Shown here piece by piece: positions 55,000 through 64,000 of a stretch of DNA of 64,000 nt. A program made the position numbers and the translations under genes. Under the pieces are notes generated by a model that saw only the letters and a program-made list of their open reading frames with translations, had not been told where the DNA came from and did no database searches. This DNA is from Caprella mutica (lineage: Eukaryota > Arthropoda > Malacostraca > Amphipoda > Caprellidae): assembly GCA_947561585.1 (NCBI GenBank), contig CANNZV010000513.1, positions 620,001 to 684,000 on the forward strand, given 5' to 3'. Position 1 is the first letter of the stretch. Each line of letters starts with the position of its first letter.

Positions 55000-55777
55000 T
55001 CAGTAACTAGTCATAACTGTGATGTTGATACCATTTGGCAATTATAAAAAAACTATAAATACTTGATACAACAATAATACGAGACAATGAATCAAATATA
55101 GGCCCTAACAATAATTATCTACATAAACACACAGAGTTTGACTTTTTCACCGTTAGATGGCGTAATCATTTAATTAAGTAGAGCTTTTAGAACTCTAACA
55201 GTTATTATATTGTTGTATTATAGATATTTCCGAATAAGTTTATTCCCTTTTAGTCATAGTATAAAAAGTTGCACTTATGCTCTATAAAAAGTTATTTTCG
55301 GGTGAAAAACGTAAGCATGGGAATAATTTCACGCGCTGTGTTTTGTTTATGTGATGCCGCATCAAGTTCACAGGCGATATTTACTCTTCAATGGATACCT
55401 CTAACGTCCAAGCGGACCAAACTAGTTAAACTCTCAGCCACTTGGCCATTATTCAGCCTTAAAAGCCCAAGTTTTCTGGTTAAGAACCCCTATTGTTGAG
55501 AGCGCCTTGCCAAAAGAAGTGGCCGCCACTAAAGTAATTATAATAGAGTTTGTTGTTGGAGGTGCTTGTGCTGTTTCGCAGATAGATAAACTTTCAGGTT
55601 AACCGAAGACTCGACTTCTTCGCCAACTTTGCAGGCTCTTGTGTCGTAGTTTCGAGAAAAGATTCGCTGTGTTTCAAGTTTGGCCCGTCACGTCTACACT
55701 TACACAGCGCTAATGGGAACGGCAAAGTACAAAGGCGTGCCCAGTCGGTAAATGTGCTCGGAACAACGTCAATTAGT
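55000..55777. other. Intergenic stretch without supported genes
   Basis: Open frames 55269-55499 (+) and 55594-55782 (-) show no recognisable domains or supporting splice sites. Confidence 0.45.
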
Positions 55778-55957
55778 GTCAATTACGGTAAATAATGATG
55801 GTATTTTATCGTAAAATATCATAATAAAGACATTATCCTCAGGAATTTCTGTCGGTTTTAAAACGTTTTAAATGAAAAATTACTATTGTATTTTTGTCTA
55901 ATCATTTATTGTCGTAGATAGATGATCTTTTTAGCATCGATTAAAATCACCGATAGA
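55778..55957 (+). repeat. Dispersed repeat family C copy (internally deleted)
   Basis: tcaattacggtaaataatga, aaatatcataataaagacat and cgtagatagatgatcttttt are present; the cggacgaaagacgat part is missing. Confidence 0.8.
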
Positions 55958-56184
55958 AAACTGACGATTGTACCTCCTAACTAGGTACCTAATTATGTCC
56001 TCACACTTGACGAACTCACTGTGGACATTGACACACTTGCTGTGGTAATTAGGTTGTTGTCTGCTATTCTGAAGTCCAGGTCTTTTTACAAACAAAATAC
56101 CTTTGGCTTTCTCTCACAAAAGGTGTATAACTAATTAACTATCTGTTACAGTTGGTCTTATTGGGTAAGTTACGAATTATCGGT

Positions 56185-56275
56185 GACCGGTAAATTCCAC
56201 CCCGGTATATTCCACCCCGGTATATTCCACCCCGGTATATTCCACCCCGGTAAATTCCACCCCACTTTACAGGTT
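56185..56275. repeat. 17-bp tandem (ccccggtatattccac)
   Basis: Five units with a/t variation, preceded by a fragment of the family A left end (gggtaagttacgaattatcg at 56164). Confidence 0.9.
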
Positions 56276-57112
56276 AGGTTTGTTTAGTTATTAATATCAG
56301 TCATTTATTAATATTATATGTAATACTAGGTAACTTGCATTTTCACTGCATCAAATTAAACCTTTTGCTGGCTAATCACAAGCTGTTTATTTTTCACTAC
56401 ACAAGTAACAAAATAGCAGAAAGAAAGGTTGTGTGAACGCTCTTTATCAGTTGATGTATTTAGATTTTAAATTTCAAGTTGATTTTCTTCCCTATCGCCA
56501 ACACAACAGCGATATTAACTGTAAAATGAGGTCACACAGAACTTCTTGTTATATTTATTTCATTTTGAATTTGGTATTTTAACTTTTTGTAAGAGTGGTG
56601 GTTTTTGACCGAAGGCTTTTTTTACGTTTTTTTTTTTTGACCGGGAAGTTTTCGATAGGGAGGTGATGGTTATTGTACAGGGTTTTAAGACTGGGAGATT
56701 ATTGCCTTTTTTACATTGAGAGATTTTGACCACGGGGAATTTTGTCCTAGAATCCAAAACTTATAAGCAAAGAGCGAAAACATTGAATGGGTTGTCTCTG
56801 CCAGGTGACCCTTTCCACACCTCATACAACCATTGTTGTAAGAGCACATATGCAGTTTCATGTTAAAAAGGAATTAATATTAACTTGTTCAACACGTAAA
56901 CTTTGAAATAAACTACCATACTAATTTTTTTTGTATTCTATCAGAATAAAATTTCAATTGACTTGAGCTACCTCTAAATATTGTCCGAATATCTCAGGAT
57001 ATTGTTCGAGTTAGTTTTTAATCAGTAAGAATTATTTAACAAATGGCAATCTAAAAATAAAATCTTTGAATTTTTATTGTCACCCAAATGAGCATTGTCA
57101 CAGGGGTGGAAT
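56276..57112. other. AT-rich intergenic stretch
   Basis: No gene or clear repeat seen. The 56560-56757 open frame on the - strand is lysine-rich with no recognisable domain. Confidence 0.45.
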
Positions 57113-57268
57113 ATACCTAGAACTGAATTTTCGGTCGGTTCCACATCTTCGGTCATATAAGAAAGAGCGATTTATTAATGATTATTTAATTATAATTTAT
57201 ATTGTTATATAGTTTTTTCTTTTATGACCAAAGATGTGAAACCGACCGATAAATCGTAACTTACCCAT
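57113..57268. repeat. MITE family A copy
   Basis: Left ttttcggtcggttccacatc with cggtcatataagaa; right gaccaaagatgtgaaaccga with cgataaatcgtaacttacc. Confidence 0.78.
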
Positions 57269-57977
57269 TTATACTTAGAAGTATTATTTTCGGGACATCT
57301 TGCAACCAATTAACATTATAAATCAAAAGCGATAAAAATAAATATTCTAAAGACTTTTGAGCTAGTAAATATGCTGTCGATATACAGAAAGTCAAAGATT
57401 TCAATTTCATTTCAGCAAATAGTTTTGGTAAATAAGTGACTGTAAATCACATTCTCTCAGTTAGAATTCTCATGTTCTTTAATTACGGAGGTGTTTTCTT
57501 GGTCATACATCAACGTACAGCGGATCTTGTTACACCTGTAACTTACCCAATGTTTAACGTGTTGTTACTTTGTGGTATGTGGAATATTAGAGGGGAAAAT
57601 GCTACCTAGAGATACACAGGGCCTGTACCTACCCAGCCAACACAAGTTAATGGGGCCCATGTGGGCACTATGTTGACAAATCGTATTGGCAGTGTTTTTT
57701 TTCAAAATGGGTGAACATGGTGACAGCATGGGCTGTTATGTTGAAACCATATTAGCACAAGATGTTGCCAATACATTATTCAAGTTTCAGCAATATAATG
57801 TTGACATGCTATATATTAATCATATTGGGCCAATATGACAAATCAATGGGATGGATTCACCACATTGAACCACCCTTCTCCCAATTTCTAGGATACTTTC
57901 AGTCTGCCATCTCTTGCCCATCTAACCATCTAGTGCCCATGTTGGCACAATGTGTCATGGTTGCTTGGGATGTACTA

Positions 57978-58080
57978 TCTACAGTGTCTCTACAGTGTCT
58001 CTACAGTGTCTCTACAGTGTCTCTACAGTGTCTCTACAGTGTCTCTACAGTGTCTCTACAGTGTCTCTACAATCTCTAGA
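57978..58080. repeat. 12-bp tandem (gtctctacagtg)
   Basis: Eight near-identical units, then degenerate gtctccac/gtctctaaag units to about 58115. Confidence 0.93.
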
Positions 58081-58383
58081 CTCTAGAGTGTCTCCACATT
58101 GTCTCTAAAGACTCTCTAGGCCACATTGTTTGTTTTAATATTTCTAATATTTTTCACTGTACATCTTAGGTTTCAGACGCCATTTCTTACAAGTTATTAG
58201 GCCAAAGATCTTTTCAGGTGGCTTTGCTTGTTCAGGTCCATTTAAAGCATCTTGAGACATGTTTCTAATGTGATGAGGCATATAAAGGACAATTATTATT
58301 AACTACATCAAGATTTATATTACATTTTCGAGACCATATTTTTATTCATATATTTATTCATCATTCTGAACACATCAGAGTTT

Positions 58384-58600
58384 GGGGTAAGTTACAATTC
58401 ATCGGACAGTTCCACATTTTCGGTCATATAAGAAAAAACGTGTATAATAGTTTCTATTTAATTGTTTTTTATCAGTATCCTTGATACCTGCTGGTATCAT
58501 GGATACCATTTAATATAAAGGTTAATAATAATTATTAGTAATGAACTTTTTATACATGATCGAAAAGGTGTAACTGTCCGATAACTCGAAACTTACCCTA
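58384..58600. repeat. MITE family A copy with ctgctgg-centred core
   Basis: Left ggggtaagttacaattcatc, right gtaactgtccgataactcga with aacttaccct. The centre is tatccttgatacctgctgg. Confidence 0.85.
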
Positions 58601-58699
58601 ATTTGTATACCTCTTTACATTAACTATCTTTAAACGAAATTATTAGCTAAAATGTCCCGCTATTTTTAAATTAAAAAAATAAAAACATCTTTACAACAG

Positions 58700-60072
58700 T
58701 GTTACAACCCCTCTCCCCTCTGTAGAAATACCCCACTCTCCCCTCTGTAGAAATACCCCACTTTTCCCTCTGTAGAAATACCCCACTTTTCCCTCTGTAG
58801 AAATACCCCACTCTCCCCTCTGTAGAAATACCCCACTCTCCCCTCTGTAGAAATACCCCCCCTCTCCCCTCTGTAGAAATACCCCCCCCCTCCCCTCTGT
58901 AGAAATACCCCCCTCTCCCCTCTGTAGAAATACCCCACTCTCCCCTCTGTAGAAATACCCCACTCTCCCCTCTGTAGAAATACCCCACTTTTCCCTCTGT
59001 AGAAATACCCCACTCTCCCCTCTGTAGAAATACCCCACTCTCTCCTCTGTAGAAATACCCCCCCTCTCCCCTCTGTAGAAATACCCCCCCCCTCCCCTCT
59101 GTAGAAATACCCCCCTCTCCCCTCTGTAGAAATACCCCACTCTCCCCTCTGTAGAAATACCCCACTCTCCCCTCTGTAGAAATACCCCCCTCTCCCCTCT
59201 GTAGAAATACCCCCCCTCCCCTCTGTAGAAATACCCCCCTCTCCCCTCTGTAGAAATACCTCCCCCCCTCCCCTCTGTAGAAATACCCCCCCCTCCCCTC
59301 TGTAGAAATACCCCACTCTCCCCTCTGTAGAAATACCCCACTCTCCCCTCTGTAGAAATACCCCCCCTCTCCCCTCTGTAGAAATACCCCCCCCCCCTCC
59401 CCTCTGTAGAAATACCCCCCTCTCCCCTCTGTAGAAATACCTCCCCCCCCTCCCCTCTGTAGAAATACCCCCCCCTCCCCTCTGTAGAAATACCCCCCCT
59501 CTCCCCTCTGTAGAAATACCTCCCCTCTCTCCTCTGTAGAAATACCCCCCCCCCCTCCCCTCTGTAGAAATACCCCCCTCTCCCCTCTGTAGAAATACCT
59601 CCCCCCCTCCCCTCTGTAGAAATACCCCCCCCCTCCCCTCTGTAGAAATACCCCCCTCTCCCCTCTGTAGAAATACCCCCCTCTCCCCTCTGTAGAAATA
59701 CCCCCCCCCCCCTCTCCCCTCTGTAGAAATATCTCCCCCCTCCCCTCTGTAAAAATACCCCTCTCTCCCCTCTGTAGAAATACCCCCCCTCTCCCCTCTG
59801 TAGAAATACCCCCCTCCCCTCTGTATAAATACCCCCCCTCTCCCCTCTGTATAAATACCCCCCTCTCCCCTCAGTAGAAATACCCCCCTCTCCCCTCTGT
59901 AGAAATACCCCCCCCCTCTCCCCTCTGTAGAAATATCTCCCCCCTCCCCTCTGTAAAAATACCCCTCTCTCCCCTCTGTAGAAATACCCCCCCCCTCCTC
60001 TCTGTAGAAATACCCCCCCCTCTCCCCTCTGTAGAAATATCCCCCTCTCCCCTCTGTAGAAATTCCCCCCCT
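58700..60072. repeat. C-rich minisatellite (ctctgtagaaatacccccct)
   Basis: About 50 units of 25-29 bp: cccctctgtagaaatac plus a C-run of 3 to 11. The - strand is G-rich and stop-poor, giving ORFs up to 461 codons that are not genes. Variable C-run length suggests slippage or assembly noise. Confidence 0.96.
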
Positions 60073-60448
60073 CTCATTTCTTCTCATATCTCCTCACTGC
60101 TCATTAATGAGTGTTAGGACCTGTTTCTCCAACTGATGAGAACAAAAAGTTTAAATCATGAGAAAAAAGACACAAATAAACACAAAGAAGGATTTTCACC
60201 AGTGAATTTTATAGTTATTATTTTATTCTCCAGTTTTATTTTATTAACATTAAAAATGTTTATAAACTATTTCCAATTTATTTAACAATAAATCCATTTC
60301 TTTCATTTAACCACATTTTTGTCTATATTTAATAAAGTCCTTATATCTAGTATATACACATGCAATTAAGTTACACAATGGGAATAAGTTAGAAAAGGCT
60401 TTGGTGAGAAGTACTTAGATTATATAAGCATATTGAAATTACGGTAAA

Positions 60449-60838
60449 TCCCTATTTCATTTAGGGACGTGAACTAGGAACCGATCCACATACCCCCTTC
60501 CTAGTTAATACTAACTAGGAAGGGGGCAGTCGTAAATTAATGTTTTATTATAAAGATAAACATTTAAAACAACAACAAGAATACATATATTTCAATTAGT
60601 TTCTCAAGACGACATAATTTAATTTGCTGAATTTCAATTTCAAATTTTCCTGTTTGATTTGTATTTGTTTGTGAATGTAGGTAAGACACTAGATTTTCTA
60701 TCAATTAATATTTATTAGGACAATATGCTTTAAAAAGAAAAAAGGTAACTAATTTAAAAAAACAGTCATTTAAAAATACCGTCTTCCTAGTTCACGTCCC
60801 TAAATGAAATAGGGACGTGAAAAAGGAATTAACCAAAA
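60449..60838. repeat. Two half-elements of the 1-175 palindromic family
   Basis: 60449-60535 has ccctatttcatttagggacg, aggaaccgatccacatac and ctaggaagggggc. 60782-60838 has ttcctagttcacgtcccta and aggaattaacc. About 245 bp of other sequence separates them. Confidence 0.65.
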
Positions 60839-60884
60839 TTGTTATCGTTATTTAAACAGAGGATAACTTTTCGAACTGTTAAAG

Positions 60885-61032
60885 TTAAACAATACCCTCG
60901 CCATATTGTTAAACAATTCCCTCAGAATATTGTTAAACAATTCCCTCACAATATTGTTAAACAATTCCCTCGCCATATTGTTAAACAATTCCCTCACAAT
61001 ATTGTTAAACAATTCCCTCACAATATTCTTAA
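60885..61032. repeat. 24-bp tandem (attgttaaacaattccctc)
   Basis: About six units, each containing a gttaaac hairpin-prone core and a cacaatatt or gccatatt spacer. Confidence 0.9.
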
Positions 61033-61564
61033 CATTTCTCCGCTACATTCACAAACTGTGTTATTTCCATTATGTTTTAACTCTATTCCCATTTGACAGA
61101 ATCTCTTCAATGATTTTACTTTGTTTAAAAGTTGGAATGGAAGTAAAGTCTATTCCCTAATGATTTTACTTCATTTGTTATTAAAGTTTTCTTTTTCAAT
61201 AACGTCTGCTTTCTGTTGGAGATGAAAAAATGCACCATTTCGACCATTGCAACCAATTAATGTTTCAGTATATAATCTGTTCAGTCTAATTCCTCAAAGA
61301 AAATGTTCGATCTTTGTTTGAGAAGTCAGAAAATTGGCACTGAAAAATGAATGTGCTTTAAATGAATTTAAATAGAGACTTTTGCATAAAATAGTGTGCT
61401 CTAAATGCTATTTAAGTCTTAAATAGTTAATTGTGAATTTGATATTCTTAGTCTTTTTACACTTTGTAGAAAAGGTAGAATTAATCAAGACAGCAATAAC
61501 TACCAGATGAAGATAAAGTAGAGTATGTATGTGATAAATGGTCTTTACTTTTTATTGTTAACAA
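61033..61564. other. AT-rich intergenic stretch
   Basis: No supported gene, RNA or repeat. Confidence 0.45.
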
Positions 61565-61712
61565 TAGGGTGTGTTCTGAATAATTGGTCAGTTCCACATC
61601 TTTGATCACATAAGAAATAGTATATAATTATTAAAATAACGATTTAAAATGAAATTATTTATTCTTTTTATATGACCGGAACAGCGGATTGTCCCACAAT
61701 TCGTAGTCGAAG
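61565..61712. repeat. MITE family A copy (diverged)
   Basis: Left tagggtgtgttctgaataat with ggtcagttccacatc; right atgaccggaacagcggattg and tcccacaattcgtag. Confidence 0.7.
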
Positions 61713-61867
61713 TAAAATGCATACATAAAATACATTCTTAACGTGAATGAACAGTTCATTATTTCTTTCTTTTCGCTACTCTTTCACCCTCAACAGCAAT
61801 ATTTGAAATAAGAATTTAAACGAAGCAAACAAATTTTCCAGAAGATACGAATGGTTTGGTACTAACC

Positions 61868-62050
61868 GTGCGTGGAAAACTGCCCCTGTGGGAAGATTGC
61901 CACTGTGGGAAAATTGCCACTGGGAAGATTGCCACTGGGAAGACTGCCCCCGGGAAAACTGCCCCTGTGGGAAGATTGCCCCTGTGGGAAGATTGCCACT
62001 GGGAAAATTGCCACTGTGGGAAAATTTTCCCAGTGGCAATTTTCCCAGCA
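61868..62050. repeat. Tandem repeat (ggaagattgccactgtggga)
   Basis: About 12 short units of gaagattgcc plus actg/cctg variants, ending in an inverted tail (ttttcccagtggcaattttc). Confidence 0.88.
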
Positions 62051-62116
62051 CTGATACTAACAATTCTTGTATTACAAACATATTTGAAACACAAATAAAA
62101 TAAATCTAAAGACTAT

Positions 62117-63077
62117 TTACAGGAGGTGTTGAAAATGGCAACCAGAATCCTCTAGGCAAAGTCTTGCGCGCTTAAGACAATCTTTGTCACCCCCTCAATT
62201 GTTGCTGAGTCATAATTTGCACCAAACAGCTTCACACATTCTGTCGGATCTTGAATGCGATGAGTTTTTCCGAATAGACAATTTTATATTCTGCAGTTCA
62301 CAATTGGAAATTAAAAGAATTGAGTTCTGGACTGAGTGCTGGCCAGAATATCTCAGTGTCTCTGTTGATGACACTTATTTGTATTTTATCTGTCACTATT
62401 TTCTGAGCCACCCTTGTACAATGGGGAGGAGTAACATCTTGCATTCACCTCAGTCTACATTGTGTTGCTGGTCAAAATTTGCCATCAACCGAGACACAAT
62501 GGCCTTCGTCATTGATGAATGCTTGGACAATTGAAATTTCACCGTCCACAATCGCAATAAAATTATTAGTTGCAGGCGACTATTCCTCATATGTATTTTT
62601 GGCTGACTGACATCCATCACTCTTGTGGTGAGGTTCTTGATGCTGGACAAAGATTTTCTCATCGTGCCACCTGCAGGACTCACTGAAAAGGACCTCATCT
62701 TAGTCGAGTAGTCACTGACGCCATTGTTCCTTGTGTGTTTCTTGCAGCCGCTACACAGAACTTATATCATATTTTAATGTGTTATCTTTGACTTGCTGAC
62801 CAATACATTTTGTGCTGCCTGTCGGAGTGATGTTCAGCAAAGATCCTCTAACACTTCTTACTTCTTTACTTTTGTCCTTTTGGTCCTTTAGGTCATCCTG
62901 CCCACTGTTTGCTTGCGAACCACAGACCCAAGTTTTTCAAACTCTTCATTGATCCTATAAAACTGATGCATCTTACATTTTGCAGTAGGACTACCTTTTT
63001 CGATCTTGTATTCACGGGTAATGTTCCATTTCGCCCGAAGACCTTGACTTTAAAGTTCTTCTGTCTTCTGTGAACAT
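62117..63077 (-). pseudogene. Decayed mariner-like transposase
   Basis: Read on the - strand: MFTEDRRTL near 63077, then in a shifted frame INEEFEKLGSVVRKQT (63000-62900), the F-x-x-x-G-S-V helix-turn-helix signature of mariner-like transposases. DEKIFVQHQEPHHKS near 62660-62620 could be the first catalytic Asp strand. The end reads HFQHLL followed by TAA at 62119-62117, a common C-terminus in this group. Several frameshifts and stops separate the pieces. No terminal inverted repeats were found by eye. Confidence 0.5.
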
Positions 63078-63079
63078 TT

Positions 63080-63440
63080 CGAATTTCTCCGGTCGAAAAA
63101 TCATGACGCGAGTGAGTACCAGACTTGAAGAACAAAAAACTGTGTCGATGATGCGGTTTACCGTTATTTCTCTGTACCTAACGAGCACTACAAGTGTTGC
63201 GGAAAGAAAACACTCGGTACGTACGTATCAGTGTGACTGTATGCTCTGTACTTTTAACTCGATACCTCCCCCTTTGGAACGGAAAAACAGTTAGTATTTA
63301 TCTTCGAATCAGCAAAATATGAATTATTAAATAGCAACCAAAGCTCACAGGATTCAAACATTGCAAGAAAACTCTTAGCAACTCATGAAATTCAAATGAC
63401 AAAAGAAAGGCAAGAGAGGAAAGAGTTTCAGCAAAAAGAG
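63080..63440. other. Stretch between transposase remnant and satellite
   Basis: The short open frame 63070-63294 on the + strand overlaps the remnant and is probably not a gene. Confidence 0.45.
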
Positions 63441-63442
63441 GT

Positions 63443-63945
63443 AGTGAATGTTAATGGAGAGATGGTGTTAATGGAGAGATGGTGTTAATGGAGAGATGGT
63501 GTTAATGGAGAGATGGTGTTAATGGAGAGATGGTGTTAATGGAGAGATGGTGTTAATGGAGAGATGGTGTTAATGGAGAGATGGTGTTAGTGGAGAGATG
63601 GTGTTAATGGAGAGATGGTGTTAATGGAGAGATGGTGTTAATGGAGAGATGGTGTTAATAGAGAGATGGTGTTAATGGAGAGATGGTGTTAATGGAGAGA
63701 TGGTGTTAATGGAGAGATGGTGTTAATGGAGAGATGGTGTTAATGGAGAGATGGTGTTAATGGAGAGATGGTGTTAATGGAGAGATGGTGTTAATGGAGA
63801 GATGGTGTTAATAGAGAGATGGTGTTAGTGGAGAGATGGTGTTAATGGAGAGATGGTGTTAATGGAGAGATGGTGTTAGTGGAGAGATGGTGTTAATGGA
63901 GAGATGGTGTTAATGGAGAGATGGTGTTAATGGAGAGATGGTGTT
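63443..63945. repeat. 17-bp minisatellite (aatggagagatggtgtt)
   Basis: About 29 nearly identical units with rare a-to-g and g-to-a variants. Confidence 0.96.
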
Positions 63946-64000
63946 AATTGTTTGGTTGCGCAAAAGTTTCACACTCTAATATATGTTTATCGGGGGCATG

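Noticed and set aside
58671..60087. Long - strand ORFs of up to 461 codons (GVFLQRGE-type repeats)
   Set aside because: They lie wholly in a C-rich satellite, exist in more than one frame, and have no domain or splice context.
60839..61160. Two ORFs with IVKQFPHN and LLNNSLTI repeats
   Set aside because: They arise from the 24-bp tandem repeat at 60885-61032.
62184..62534. 116-codon + strand ORF
   Set aside because: It is antisense to the decayed mariner-like transposase and has no own homology.

Overview
This is nuclear DNA from a multicellular eukaryote, most likely an invertebrate animal. The coding signal is split into short, relatively GC-rich exons with GT-AG introns in AT-rich, repeat-filled DNA. 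No bacterial operon, CRISPR or organelle signal is present. Two animal genes can be read exon by exon on the + strand. The phylum cannot be fixed from sequence alone; a non-bilaterian such as a ctenophore is a guess from repeat style and exon composition.

Region 1 (231-25193, +) is the 3' part of a kinesin-3 motor gene of the KIF13 type (vertebrate KIF13A/B, fly Kinesin-73). I place 27 exons with consistent phase, encoding about 1,692 residues: the end of the motor, FHA domain, coiled coil, KIF1B-type and DUF3694 segments, a long Ser-rich tail and a C-terminal CAP-Gly domain. The start of the motor lies upstream of the window. Introns carry minisatellites and palindromic MITEs. One minisatellite (1427-2910) tandemly copies an exon end together with its splice donor.

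Region 2 (25194-42500) is intergenic and rich in mobile DNA. It holds TIR MITEs, a CRE-like tandem array (27935-28175), a Tc1/mariner transposon with long IR/DR ends and one frameshift (30461-32111), and a 7.5-kb BEL/Pao LTR retrotransposon on the - strand (33136-40649) with a broken gag-pol, sitting inside a simple tandem repeat. A tRNA-like-headed repeat (41238-41815) and a 16-bp array (42020-42370) follow.

Region 3 (about 42599-49346, +) is a complete 11-exon gene for a secreted 512-residue protein of the pancreatic-lipase fold in which all three catalytic-triad positions appear replaced (Ser to Gly, Asp to Glu, His to Ala). This is a predicted pseudoenzyme, as seen in dipteran yolk proteins. 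A TATA box and E-box cluster lie upstream, and its introns are loaded with MITEs.

Region 4 (49347-64000) contains no convincing host gene. It has large minisatellites (51395-51940, 52478-53355, 58700-60070, 63440-63945), MITEs including a near-perfect 266-bp hairpin (54671-54936), and a decayed mariner-like transposase on the - strand (62117-63077). The long ORFs over the satellites are artefacts of repeat length and composition.
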